This document shows positions 24,601 to 39,600 of a DNA stretch of 64,000 nucleotides, in pieces. Under the pieces are notes generated by a model that did not search any database, had not been told where the DNA came from, and saw nothing but the letters and a program-made list of their open reading frames with translations. The stretch is from Siphonodentalium dalli. Its lineage: Eukaryota; Mollusca; Scaphopoda; Gadilida; Siphonodentaliidae. Location: the NCBI GenBank assembly GCA_032622095.1, contig CP136061.1:84170324-84234323 (forward strand), in the 5' to 3' direction. A program made the translations under genes and the position numbers. Position 1 is the first letter of the stretch. Every line of letters begins with the position of its first letter.

Positions 24601-27600
24601 ATGTATATGTAATTCAAGTTGAATATTTGTCACTAAAACACGCGTTTTGACTGGTTGAGAGCTGCTAAAGTTAGTTTTTGTTTCATAAGCATCGTCCACT
24701 GAAGGGTGCACCAATATAGAGCATGTTGGGATTGATAGCATGCAAGCCTGAAAATAGTGTCAGACATGAGTTACGTTATCGAGTTAAAAACAAATACGTC
24801 ACCACAAGCAGACATGAGTTACGTTATCGAGTTAAACACAAATACGTCACCACAAGCAGACATGAGTTACGTTATCGAGTTAAAAACAAATACGTCACCA
24901 CAAGCAGACATGAGTTACGTTATCGAGTTAAACACAAATACGTCACCACAAGCAGACATGAGTTACGTTATCGAGTTAAAAACAAATACGTCACCACAAG
25001 CAGACATGAGTTACGTTATCGAGTTAAACACAAATACGTCACCACAAGCAGACATGAGTTACGTTATCGAGTTAAACACAAATACGTCACCACAAGCAGA
25101 CATGAGTTACGTTATCGAGTTAAACACAAATACGTCACCACAAGCAGACATGAGTTACGTTATCGAGTTAAACACAAATACGTCACCACAAGCAGACATG
25201 AGTTACGTTATCGAGTTAAACACAAATACGTCACCACAAGCAGACATGAGTTACGTTATCGAGTTAAACACAAATACGTCACCACAAGCAGACATGAGTT
25301 ACGTTATCGAGTTAAACACAAATACGTCACCACAAGCAGACATGAGTTACGTTATCGAGTTAAACACAAATACGTCACCACAAGCAGACATGAGTTACGT
25401 TATCGAGTTAAACACAAATACGTCACCACAAGCAGACATGAGTTGCTTAATCGAGTTAAACACAAATATAAACCATGCAGACAGGAGTCGTGTCATCAAG
25501 TTCAACAAAAGTATGTCACCGTGCAGACAGGAGTCGCGTCATCGAGTTCAACAAAAGTATGTCGCCGTGCAGACAGGAGTCGCTTCATCAAGTTCAACAA
25601 AAGTATGTCACCGTGCAGACAGGAGTCGCGTCATCGAGTTCAACAAAAGTATGCCACCGTGCAGACAGGAGTTACATTATCGGGTTTAACCACGTCACAC
25701 AAATATAAACCATGCAGACAGGAGTCGTGTAATAAACTTCAAGACAAATACGTCACCATGCGCAAACATGAGTTGCGTTATCGAGTTCAACACAAATACG
25801 TACGACGCCATGCAGACAGGAGTCCCGTTATCGAGTTCAACACAAATACGTCACCACGCTCAGACATGAGTCGCGTTATCGAGTTCATAACAAATACGTC
25901 ACCACGCGGACATGAGTCGCGTTATCGAGTTCAAAACATATACAGGTAATTAATTGATCGTCCTTAACGACGCTGACATGCAGTATTGTCGTGGTGCAAT
26001 ACCGAGGTCAGGTGGTCAACCGCGGTATCAGGGCCGCGAAGTACCACGCACACCTCGATATTTAAGTTAGCCTGTGGAGGTTCTGGCATAGGAGCCAAAA
26101 AAGGCCAGGAACCACACTGAAGGTGGAGAGAAGAACGCAGGTGGATAACAGTGATACTTGCTTGCCCCAAAATCTGGAGGTACGGAAGCCAAAAGAGACC
26201 TGAATAGAGGACAGACCGTAGCCAGTGCAGTAAATTCCCCTGGAATGGAGGTGGTGGTAGGGGACACATTGAACTGTGATGGCAGGCAATGTGTCGAGAG
26301 CACTGGGGCTTGCCAGCAACATGGACCACCGACATTGGGGTAGCTATTTCAAGAAGCCGGCATGTGCAGTAAAGGAATGAACCTGGAGACCGGAGGCAGG
26401 ACCAGCGGTAGCTGCCACAGAACTTCCATTGCTGCCCTTCTCAGCGGAGGCCGCGACTAAATGTATAGAGGAGGCATGACTGCAGGCTGTACAGAGGTGG
26501 CAGAAGAAGGTGCCATGTCAGAGGGAAAAAAACATTTACGAAGATATGTCACCATAATTTAAAAGAATTTAATCGTCTGTTGAAGACAGGTGTCGATTTA
26601 ATTTTGAAAATTTGAATAGCATTTTGCAGCACTGGGTAACAGAATTTGGACATTTGCTTCACAATTTTTTAAGTGAATCCAGTTAAATCGAGCCCTGGGA
26701 TATATTCGAGGAGCCATTTTTGGCCAGCCATCCAAAATGGAATCACCAACCACATCTAGCTTCATGATGGCTAGTTTATATGATAAAGAAAGGAATGGAA
26801 AATGTTATTGGCCTAACAATTATCTGGCACCCTGTAGTATAAATATTGCTACAATATTCATTCCAAATTCCATTTGATTAAGTCTGTGGATCTAATTATT
26901 CCAACAGAGCTAGTCGCTCACGAATATAGATAGCTTGCCTCTTCCAAACCTTTTTCAAGCCAATGGACGCATAGCTGACCATTCGAAACCACAGGTCACT
27001 GAGTGCAAACCACGCCTGGTACAGGGCTCAAAATCCTACGAGAATTCGAAGAATTATTTAATTTAATCTGAGCATGATACTCGGGGAAAAAAAAAAAAAG
27101 GATTCAAGAAATTCGACATTGGTTTATTCTCACAAATTGTTTTGGAATTTTTACATCTGCGGTGCATGTTCATTGAAGCAATGTGTTACCCAAACCACAG
27201 CGCATACAATGACTATACATAATATTCATGTATAATGAAATAGTGAATAAGGATAAGAATAAGTGACTTATCTTGTCAGAGAAGAAAATAAGAATGAACA
27301 TATTCTCGTGTCATGTGGCCGGAGTTCCGGCTGGTGATTGGGAATCGGGAATTGGGAGCACTAGGCTTTTACCAGTACACAAATAAATATGTTGTACAAA
27401 TTATCTTTTTTTTATTTCTTCTAAGAATGCGGAGCATTAAGGATATATAAAACCAATAGTTCAGTGTCCACAATATCTTTGATGGAGATATATATATAAT
27501 ATGATGCAAACGTTCACCATTTGCAGAATGAGGTCCCCAGAGGGTGAATTTAGTGACGCTATCCCGCATAGCGGGCTAGCATCACTAAATTCACCCTCTG

Positions 27601-30600
27601 GGAACCTCATTCTGCATGGCCTCATCTGCTATGGGAGACATAGACTCAGACTGAAGTTCTTAAATGGTGAATATTGTGATGTACACCTATTGGGAACCTC
27701 GATTATGCAATGTGTCGTCTGCCAATTTGGGGATATAGAGAAACTAAATTAAAAAAGAAATAGAATCTATGTGAAGAAGTTTCTATTGCAATTTGACATG
27801 AAGAAACTTTCCAGAGAAGATGAGGTCTAAGCTGAGATTTGAATGAAACAGTTGAGAAAAAAATATAATTGACTTACACCCCTTGAGATGAGCACAGCCC
27901 CTAGGCAACATCGATAGTTTATACATGTCCACATTACCAAACTCATTCTTTGGAACGATACCCTGAAAAGAGATAAAAATAAGAAGTTTCACCTAGGGCA
28001 CTGGCATACCCCTACTACGGTGCCAGATTAAACTATGAGCAAGACGGTACCAAAACTTAAAATAAACATAAAAATAAAAATGTTTTAACTTTTGAATGCT
28101 GTCATGATACCAAATTTCACTCAGATCAGATAACCCATGGCTGAGATATCTGCGTGGACGGACAAAAAAAATCACGATAACCAGAAAAACAAAGAAGGAT
28201 AACTCTAGAATGTAAAACAGGAACGTCATTTGCACCTCTTCAAATAATTGGCGATCCTTCATAACAAATTTCATTCATATCAGATAACCCATGGCCGAGA
28301 TATATTCCTGAATGGATGGACACACACGTCCGCACCCATGAATGACCACAAGTTGGGTTACTCAGTGTCCGTTACTTATTGGGCGCTCTTGTTGGGTATC
28401 AAAAGTGCTCTTGTTGGGTTGTTTTGGCATATGGCGCATTTGTATAACACGTGCTTCAAAACAACACTTCTAATCTGCTGCTTGGTGCAATAACGTCACC
28501 AAGCCTTGAAATAGTGTGTCTGTCATTTGCAGAATGAGGTCCCCAGAGGGTGAATTTAGTGATGCTAGCCTGCTATTTGGGGTAGCATCACTAAATTCAC
28601 CCTCTGGGGACCTCATTCTGCAAATGACAGACACACTATTTCAAGGCAATAATGTCACATGACACTATAAGGATAATGTCACATGATACTATATGGCGTG
28701 AACTGTCAAATTTAAGGGACTGACCATCTTTTGGTAAAATATTATGGACTCGGAAAAGTCCAAACCTTTGTTGGGTACTTTTCATTAAACACACAATAAC
28801 CATTTTGGACACTTTTAAGGGGTTTTTATGGAGTTCTACCCAACAGTCGAAAAGTACCCAGCAAGTACTCTTTCAGCCCACATTTTACCCAATATATGCC
28901 CTCTGGTAAACAGACAGACTGATGGACAAACCTCTGGTAAACACAGACAGACTGATGGACAAACCTCTGGTAAATACAGACAGACTGATGGATAAACCTC
29001 TGGTAAACACAGACAGACTGATGGACAAACCTCTGGTAAACACAGACAGACTGATGGACAAACCTCTGGTAAACACAGACAGACTGATGGACAAACCTCT
29101 GGTAAATACAGACAGACTGATGGACAAACCTCTGGTAAACACAGACAGACTGATGGACAAACCTCTGGTAAACACAGACAGACTGATGGACAAACCTCTG
29201 GTAAACACAGACAGACTGATGGACAAACCTCTGGTAAACACAGACAGACTGATGGACAAACCTCTGGTAAACACAGACAGACTGATGGACAAACCTCTGG
29301 TAAACACAGACAGACTGATGGACAAACCTCTGGTAAACACAGACAGACTGATGGACAAACCTCTGGTAAACACAGACAGACTGATGGACAAACCTCTGGT
29401 AAACACAGACAGACTGATGGAAACACAGACAGACTGATGGACAAAGTCAATCCAGTATACCCTTTTTGAAAGAAAAACAAATTGACTGATAATTTAGAGT
29501 GTTATCCATTCCATGACTACAGACTCCTGAAATTTTGCGAAAACCCTGTGCCAATGCATTATCTTATTTATTATACGCACAACAGTGAATTATAGAAAAA
29601 ACGCGTTTAGATAAATATCGATATCACCCAGAAGGGGATATAGAAGAATATACTTTCACACTAGCTTGCGCGTGCGACCGATTCACTTGCGAGTACCAAT
29701 ACTGTTTCCGGTTTGTACTAAGGTCAAAGTGAAAGAACCCATTGTAATATTCTAAATTATATTATATTCACTGATACAGTTATAATTAAAATCTATTTTA
29801 TGTTGAAATTCGACATATTTATGGCGGAAATAAAGGGAAGAATACGGGAACTACATATTTATATTCTGCGGATGGTGAAGTAGCATTGTGAGAACAGGCA
29901 TTGATCAGCTGATGGCTTCAAAAATTATGCATCGATTGAAGACGATTGTGATATCATTTAACGTCTTAAGTGGTGAATTTCTTTGGAAATGCGTATAATA
30001 AAAAGAATATCTAGTGTTTTTTTTAGTGGATACCGAAAAATACGTCATTCGTGACCGCGACAAATGTTTATTTTGGCTCGCGGCAAGCCGCTCGCGAAAA
30101 TAAACATTTGTCTCGCTCACTCATGACATATTTTTCGGTATCCACTCAAAAACACTAGATATCCTCTATATATGTGAGTCTTCCATAGGTTGATGGTAAA
30201 CATCGCAAAGAGTCAAAGTATTGAAAAATATTCTGAAAATCATACTTAGAAAATTATTTACAACGCAATTTTTATGTTTGCTGATAAATCACTGTAACAG
30301 TTTTTTTTTAATAAAAATGTTTCAATGTGCGAAATTTCATTACTGGAGAACTATCAATAACAAGAGATGGACTGCCGTCCGGTGCATACCCCCTTTGTGG
30401 AATACGACCCAGTGTGGGCTTATCTATAAATCATATTCCCAGATATTTCCAGATAAACAAACTTGAATAACTCTAGAATGGAAAACCCTCTATTGAATGT
30501 CCTCATAGTAGTGAACATCCATACTATATTTCATTGAGATCCAAGCACTACTGTTCAAGTTATAACCTGAATACCTGAATAGACATCAGACGGACCAAAA

Positions 30601-33600
30601 AGCCAACATTTCCAGATAAACAAAGATGAATAACTCAAGAATAAAAAACACGAACAAAACGATTGAATGCCATATTGAATGTCCTCATACAGTAATGCCC
30701 TAAGTAATCGACTCCTTAACTACAGCAGAATTATGGGTAACTTTTCAAGATTTAGTGGGAAATATGGCTTGTTGCCATTCATCGGAAAGCTCTCGGGGAG
30801 AGCTTTCTGATGAATGGCAACAAGCCATATTTCCGACTAAATCCTGAAAAGTTACCAATAATTCTGCTGTGGTTAAGGAGTCGATTACATAGGGCATTAC
30901 TGTAGTAATGAACATCCATACCAAATTTCATTGTGATCATCGGACGGATGCCCCAACGGAAGGACGGATAGTTGCAAAAATAAAGGGGGTATAATGAATA
31001 TAAGAAGAAAGTTAGCATATTCACATTTACCCACTGTGAGTGCCTTCGATTCCTTTAAAACCAGGGGGGGGTGGGGAAAAGTTTTTTCCGGGCACGTATG
31101 CCGGGGTGGGTGGGTGGTCGTTAGGACCAACAAACAATTTTTTCCGCAACTCAAAAATATTTTTCCTGCAAGTCTTTTTGACTGTTTTTGCAATGAGTTT
31201 GGCTTAAAACACATCTATATGTCAATATTAACATAAATGACAAATTTCATGATGATCAGACAAACAGTATATCCTGTAACGCATGCTAATGGATTGAATT
31301 TTGAAATTCAAGATGGCTGCTGGCAGCCATGTTTTTTTTTGGCCGAATGACCCCAAAATGACTTGTTCCTATATACATGTCAATGTTAACATCCATGACT
31401 AATAGTATGCACAGAAATTCATATACAGCAGTTTACAGTGAATTTACACCCGAAAATCTCTGTTTTAGTGTTAAAAGGGGGTGGGTGTAAAAAAATGGTC
31501 GGAAATAACTGCCGAAAACAGAAAAAAATTTGGACGCGGGGGTGGGTGGGTCCCAACAAGGGTCGAAAGTAAACAATCAGCATACGTGCCTGAAAAAAAA
31601 TTCCAACCCCCCCCCCACCCCTGTTAAAACTGGAGAAAATAAAACTAAGGTAATGATCTTACGTCAACAGCTTCACCGGGCTCATAGTCCATCGTCTGCC
31701 ACACACCAAATATTCCAACAAGACCATCAGATGCTTTATTCTGTGAACAATAAGAAACAAGTTTATTTCAAACTGATGGGACTATCCCAGTGGGACTAAC
31801 GAAAACCCCGCATGGCAATTGGGCTACAGTAAAGGTAGCCATGCATTTTTTATATAATTTATTCTCTTTTATTTTTAAAGTTTGTACAACAAATATATTA
31901 CATAATATGACCATACGCTAGCATAATAACGAACCAAAGCTAAACCACTCACATGAGGATAGCTGCGGCTTTTAATTAAATTTTTTTTTTATCAAAATCA
32001 GACCTATGGCCGACTCGCATATATAAGAGAATGCATTGGCACAGGGCCGTTCTGTTGGGTAAAGGGTTAATGAGATGGACAACACCATATAGACCCGTCA
32101 AAAAGTTTCCACAGCGGTCCCCAATAAATTTTTTGAAAGTCGGTCGAGAGTTCCATAAAAATTCCTCAACTAGTTCATTATCTATATTATATTCAACCAT
32201 CGATTTTGAAAATGAAAACAAGTCTACAACCAATGTTCTCAATTAATGTGTGATGGTGCTACTGGACCATGTGACAAAGTTCTACTTTCGTTTGATGGGG
32301 AACTGCAGCCGGGCATACTAACATATTTGTTTAAAAAAAAAAAGGTTTGCATAGGGGTAAATATCTATGCCAAATTAAAACAAAATTTACAGGAAAATGA
32401 AGGAATATAAGCTCGGACAAAATTATGCATGTTGCAAAATGTTTCTAAGTCATAAAAGGGGGATAACACCACTAAAAGAAGTCGGACGGACCTCTTAATC
32501 ACAGGTGCACAGGTTCCCATACTACTAAATATCTGTGCCAAGTTTTAAAAACTTCATAACAATCAACAAAGAAATGAATGAATAGAATAAAATTGTGTAT
32601 GTCGCGATGAATTTCTAAGTCAAAAAGGGTGATAATTCTCCTAAATTAAGTCAGTCCAACCTCTTAAATCGCAGGTGCAATTCCCATGATGGTAAATGTT
32701 TGTACCAATTTTCCACAGCATTTAACAAAATTATGTAAGCCTATGTGTTAATTTAGCGATCAATAGCTGCTGACCTTGCAAATAGAATGACTGCCCTTGG
32801 ATTGTGAGGATTGGAGAAGACAGAAGTGACGTAACAATGAAGGCGCAGAAGTGATTTTAGCGATTGGAAATTTGTGCGATTGTGTAAAATATATATTGAA
32901 CTGGGAACAACAACGAGATCATGGGCCCAAGTAGAGGAGGAATCCAGAGTAAACTCTGCTACTGACATTTGTTAACCATGCCTGCAAATAGCGTGTCTGT
33001 CATTTGCAGAATGAGGTCCCCAGAGGGTGAATTTAGTGACGCTACCCCGCATAGCGGGCTAGCATCACTAAATACACCCTCTGGGGACCTCATTCTGCTC
33101 AGGACTTCAACTGCTATGGCAGACCTAGGATCAGATTGAAGTTCCCCAGTTGAAGTTGGTGATGTTCACCCATTGGGTGCCTCGATTATGGATTTTATCT
33201 TCTGCAAATTAGGGGATATAGAAACTTCCCAGATGGGAAAACGTAACTAAAAACAATGTTAATTTGATACCATAGATACTTCCCAGAAGATGAGGCCTAA
33301 GCAGAATGAGGTACACAGAGGGTGAATTTAGTGATGCTAGCCCGCTATGCAGGATAGCGTCTCTAAATTCACCCTCTGGGGACCTCATTCTGAAAAGGAC
33401 AGACACGCTATTTGCAGGCTTGTTGTTAACAGGATCAGGTTTTGATCCTCGGACCTCTCGGCCTATTACCCAGAGGTCCAAGGATCGAAACCTTGCTCTG
33501 TTACCAAATGTTAGCAAGCCTTGAAATAGTGTGTCTGTCATTTGCAGAATGAGGTCCCCAGAGGGTGAATTTAGTGATGCTAGCCCGCATAGCGGGCTAG

Positions 33601-36600
33601 CATCACCAAATTCACCCTCTGGGAACCTCATTCTGCTGAGGTGTAAGCAGAATAAGGTCCCCAGAGGGTGAATTTGGTGATGCTAGCCCGCTATGCGGGC
33701 TAGCATCACTAAATTCACCCTCTGGGGACCTCATTCTGCAAATGCTTGAATGTTAGTAGCAGAGCTTTCCCTGAAAAACAACAAGAGCATTGCTAGGGAG
33801 TGGCAAAATACGCTCCTGATAATTTCAACAATGGGCCATAACTCCGGTGAAAATTGGCCGGCTGAAGCCAAATTTGAACTTGTCCTGTATTTTGGGCTAG
33901 TAAACTCAAATACCAAATTTTATGCCATTCAGTTCAGACTTAAAGTTCTCATCCAGAAACAAATAATAAGGGCAAATGCCAACAAAAAGGGCTATAACTT
34001 GGGTGAAAATTGGCGGGCGGAACCCAAATTTGAACTTGACCTGTATTTTGGGCTAGTAAATTCACATACCAAATTTCATTTCATTCAGGTCTGACTTACT
34101 AAAGTTCTCATCCGGAAACGAAAATTAAGTGCAAATTCCAACAAAAAGGGCCGTAATTCCGGTGAAAATTGGCAGGCGGAACCCAAATTCGAATTTGACA
34201 TGTATTTTGTGCTAGTAAACCCACATACCAAATTTCAGTCCATTCAGTTGAGACTTACTACAGTTATAATCCGGAAAAAAAAAGCAAATGGAAGGACGGA
34301 CCAATAACATAAATTTTTTTTCTCAAAACGGGCATATGAAAACAAAGAATGGTGCATTACCCAACCATATGTTAGTAACAAACAGTCCAGATAGCTGCAC
34401 TTTATCAACCTTAATTTGAATTGTGAAAAATTAGACAAGAATATATAAACAGAAAGTACCTTCCTCGACTTTGACTTTACCATCTTGTATGGGACTTCCC
34501 CAGGCTACAAATAAAAAGAAAGATAATTATTCAAGTTGGTCCTGATATTCGATTTGAACTTACATTCAAAGTTTAATTTTCAAACATTCAGATGTCTTAA
34601 ATTATAAAGCTAGACATTCTTTTTTTGTTTTCCATCAATAACTCCTTCTCATTAATAACAAGGGCTGTGTACTGAAGATGTCGCTCTTCTTTTGTGTATT
34701 TGTGAATATTTTATAGTATGATCGATTATGCATACTATACCTTTATAGATCTCGCTTCTTTCAGCCAGGTTTCTTTTGAATGAAGCTTTAAAATAGAATG
34801 AAGAAATAGTAAGAGAGATAGTACAAAGAGATAGTACAAAGAGATAGTACAAAGGGGAAGAGAATCAATTTAGGAATCAGGAGGTTAACTTACCATGTGT
34901 ACAACCTCTCCCCTAACAGATAATCTAGCCACATCCTTGTGAATGGGGGAAGCCTAATAGAAATCAGGAGGTTAATAACTTACTGTGTGCACACCCCCCC
35001 CTATCAGACCATCTAGCCACATCCCTGTGAATGGGGGAATCCATTTAGGAATCAGGTAAACTTACCGTGTTCACACACACCCCCCCCCCAACAGACCATC
35101 TAGCCACATCCCTGTGAATTGGGGAATCCATTTAGGAATCAGGTTAACTTACCGTGTGCACACCCCCCCCCCCCCAACAGACCATCTAGCCACATCCCTG
35201 TGAATGGGGGAATCAGGTGAACTTACCGTGTTCACACACCCCCCCCCCAACAGACCATCTAGCCACATCCCTGTGAATGGGGGAATCCATTTAGGAATCA
35301 GGTTAACTTACCGTGTGCACCTCCCCCCCCAACAGACCATCTAGCCACATCCCTGTGAATGGGGGAATCCATTTAGGAATCAGGAGGTTATCTTACTGTG
35401 TGCACCCCCTAAACAAACTTACTGTATGCACCCCCCCCCCCCCAACAGACCATCTAGCACATCCCTGTGAATTGGGGAATCCATTTAGGAATCAGGAGGT
35501 TAACTTACCCTGTGCACACACCCCCTCCCCAAACAGACCATCTAGCCACATCCCTGTGAAAGGGGTAATCTATTTAGGAAGAATCAGGTGGTTAACTTAC
35601 CGTGTGCATCCCCCCTCCAACAGACCATCTAGCAACATCCCTGTAGGAATCAGATAGCTAACTTACCGTGTGCACCCCCCCCCCCCCCCCCCCATCCCCA
35701 ACAGACCATCTAGCCACATTCCTGTATGAATCAGATAGCTAACTTACCGTGTGCATCCCCCCCTCCAACAGACCATCTAGCCACATCCCTGTATGAATCA
35801 GATAGCTAACTTACCGTGTGCACGCAATCTCGAGAATAGACAGGTTCATTTTTCTTAAGATAACCTACAGGAATCGATGAATCGGGATAGATCGCCTCAA
35901 ATTTCAGCAGGTGTCTCCTCAGGAAGTACCTAAATTAGAAACAAGAGAGATAACTCTATAATAGTATCGATGAATCTGGATAGATCACTTCAAATTTCAG
36001 CAGGTGTCTCCTTAGGAAGTACAATGTACCTAAGTGAGAAACAAGAGATATAACTCTATAATAGTATCGGATGAATCAGGAGAGACGGGAATACGCTAAC
36101 AATTGTCATGTTTAATTTGAGGATTAACCCTTTCTATACTAAATACTCATTGACGAGTAGTTATCCAATAGGAAATGTTCAGATAATAACATTTGACACA
36201 TCCAAAGGAGGCTTAAGCAAAATGAAGTCCCCAGCGGGTAAATTTGGTGATGCTAGCCCACTGTGTGGGATAGCCAGAGACGTGGCGACAGGGAAGGTTT
36301 GGGGAGGTGTCTCACACCCCACCAACTTTGGTCAAAATTTTCAACAATTGCAAATGTCATACCTGCCAAAACAATAGTTGGAAATTTCACACCAACAATA
36401 GGTTGAAAATGTTCTTGTAGTTTGATTTCAAACAATTTATTGGAAGGAATTAATTGTTTTTGGAACAATATTTGTATATTTTCCTATTTTTGGTAAAAAC
36501 TTTGGACTGAAATTGTCATCAGTTGGAAATTTTCCAATCTTAGGGGGGGGGGGGGGGGGGGGGGTGGCAGGTTGGACATTTCCAACACTTGGAAAGCTTG

Positions 36601-39600
36601 TGTCCTGGTCCCTCCACCAGTCAAAAACTGCTAGTTAATTAAGAAAACAATATTGTCATACATTTAATTGGTCTTCATTGTCATTGGAATTGTCATCAGT
36701 TGGAAATTTTCCAACCTAAGTGGTGGGGTCAGGTTTGAAATTTCCAACTCTAGGAAGGCTTGATGCTAGTCTAGATGCTAGGATTTTGTGATTTTCCTTG
36801 TTCAAATTTCAAAATTTTCGCACACCTGGCCGAACCATGGTCGGCCCGGGTGTCATTGTCCCTTCCTCGTGGCCAATACAAACCTGCTAATTAGTTTAAC
36901 AAAACAATAATTACTACATTTGGTCAAACTTGTGGACTGAATGGTCATGAGTTGGAGAATTTTCCGACCTGAGTGGGAGTATGAGGTTTGAAATTACCAA
37001 CACAAGGAAAGCTTCAGTTGAGGCCAGTCTAGATGCTAGGATTTTCTTGTATCGTTTTCAAAATTTTCTCACACCGGTCGGCCCGGTGTGTCCTGATCTC
37101 TTGCCCGTATCTGTGTGCATTTAGACCACTAGATGTTAGAATTTATGCAATTTTCAGGTTAAAATATATTAATTTTCTCATACCGGGGATATAGACCCAT
37201 GGTATGGTTTATGAATATATAGGATATTCGGCCTGAGCACTGAGGTGCAAGGGGGGTGTAAATGGAATTATTGCAAAACTTGTGTTTGGTCTGATTCTGA
37301 TTCAAGGGGAATTTCACAAGGTGGACACCCCCCCCAGCTGTTAAGTTTCACGGATTGTCCGTGAGACTCACGGTTTGCCAAGGCAATTCCGCAAACATGG
37401 ATAACCCCCAATTTCTCACGGATTCGTCAAAACCCCACATTGAAAATCCCAAACGAAGTTTTTTTATTTTTTAAATTCGTGCATTTGCGGGAATTCCCCA
37501 AATGACAGTGACTTCCTTATTTCCGGTACCGTAAATACCCACACATTAACATTCACAGAATGTACCGTCAGTATCTTTTGATTGAAGACTCAAGTTGTGG
37601 TGAACTGTGACTGATATTAATTGATTTTCACACTCTGGTGAAGCCACACGTATAAAGGGTGTTGTTTTAGTAAACAATATGTATAATCACAAGTGTGCAA
37701 AGTTCTGTATTGTTAGGCTTCATTGATGAACATTTCTTAGTAACGGATTAGTGGCATGCATTGCAAACGAAATAAAACAATACGTTTAATCACAAGTGTA
37801 TTGTGAGGCCCCATTGATGAACATAAGTAATGGATACTTTATGATTTAAGTTAACTGATAGTGGTATGCATTGAGAACGGAATGTGTCTTTTATTTTGCG
37901 GGTAAAACTTTTAAGACAGGTCATTTTGTACTTTCGGTTTCACGCATGCATGTCCGGTTGTAACCTGTGTAACTCGGGTTCGTTTTGACTTACTTTAAGT
38001 TTCTGCTTCTTAAAATTTTTTAATAAATGGTGGAATGTGTGCATTTCTTTTGTGGGTTAAACCGTAAGACGAGTCCATTTTGTCATTTATTACGATGTTG
38101 TACTTTCGGTTTCGCGCATATCCGGCTGTATCCGGTGGAATTCTGAGTATTTTTACGAACTGTGATCTGCTTCTTTCTTTTCAATAAATGGTGGTATCTC
38201 CCACACAGAGCAGCTCTATTACAATTACCAACAGAACATTCATTACCATTTTATTAGATCTATATATTTATAAAATAGAAACTCATAAAAACTATGCAAT
38301 CTTCATCATAAAAATTATTTTTGGAACATGAACATATTTGGGCATACCTCCCGCAAAAATCTCACGGATTGACATTTTCAAAACTCTGACACCCACCAAC
38401 AGAGACCCTCTAGCCACATCCCTGGGTATAGCATCACTAAATTCACACTCCGGGACCTCAATCTGTAAATGTCAGACATACTTTATTCAGGCCTGATGCT
38501 CTACCAGACCTGTTTACTTTCAAAATTGGAAATAGGGAGATTTGTCCTCACAAATCAGGAGATTTAGTGAAAAATCGGGAGATTTTTTTTTCAATGTCAG
38601 TATCGTGGAAAAAAACTTCATATTTTTCATTTTAAATGTCATATAGACTGTTTGTTGCATTGGGTTTTCATCTGCCACAATTATTGGCCTTGAAATCACT
38701 CAATCATTTGTGAATAAAATTACGATTTTCCAGTTATGGATCACGTTTTATTCCGAACAAGGCAATACAACGATTAAAACTATAGTTGCACACTATAAAA
38801 TGGTGCTATCAGATAACATCGGTGAATTTAAAGAGAATACGTTTTGACAGAATTGTTTGAGGTCCGTTCGATTCGCGTTCTGTTATTGCGTATACAAAAC
38901 ACGGAATACCAAAAAGACGGAAACGGAACTTTCACCGACACAAAAACGAACAAAAAGTTTAAATCGGCAATATAATAATTTGAGTCGGCGGTTTTAAAGC
39001 ACTTGGTCGGGACGAGCAGAAACAAACACTTTATTAAGTGTGGCCAAAAGGGAAGGCTTCTTGTTTGATATTTTATAATCCTTGTCTGGACATTGAAGAC
39101 TGCATTTACTTACTCAACGCTGTTAAACAAAAGAGTTGACGTTGTGTCAACATTTTGTCACTGTTTGACTCGCAGGCGATATATTCCTAATTGATTTGTA
39201 ACACTATAGCATGCATGGCTTATTGCTTAATACAGCCGTTGGCTAATTTTTGGTTTTAACTTTTGAATCGGGAGATTTCGTTTCCCGATAGGGAGCACAG
39301 GAGAAATGACACAAAATCGGTTTCGGCGGGAAAGTAAACAGGTCTGTGCTCTACACATATAAATTCAGTTTACAATTCAAACATGGTCCATTATCATGAC
39401 ATAATTTAGTTGGGTCTGGCTTTAAAGTGAAATGAAACACTCCGCTCTTTCCATCAATGTATCACATTATTATAATCAATAAATTTGAAAAATGATCAAG
39501 GAAAAATGGGTTGATACAAAAATCAGACTTGGCACTGAAAGGGTTAACAATATACAGATCTCATATTTGTTCACAATACAATCGTAAGATCATAAAATGC

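Noticed and set aside
24723-25949. Plus-strand frame of 408 codons, the longest in the window
   Set aside because: It is a translated 48-bp tandem repeat; a second frame of 310 codons is open over the same bases and no start, splice or domain context exists.
25964-26335. Overlapping minus frames in a GC-richer block
   Set aside because: No domain, no splice signals and three competing frames; left as unknown sequence.
28836-29480. Cys-rich frames (CLPEVCPSV repeats)
   Set aside because: 33-bp satellite open in three frames on two strands.
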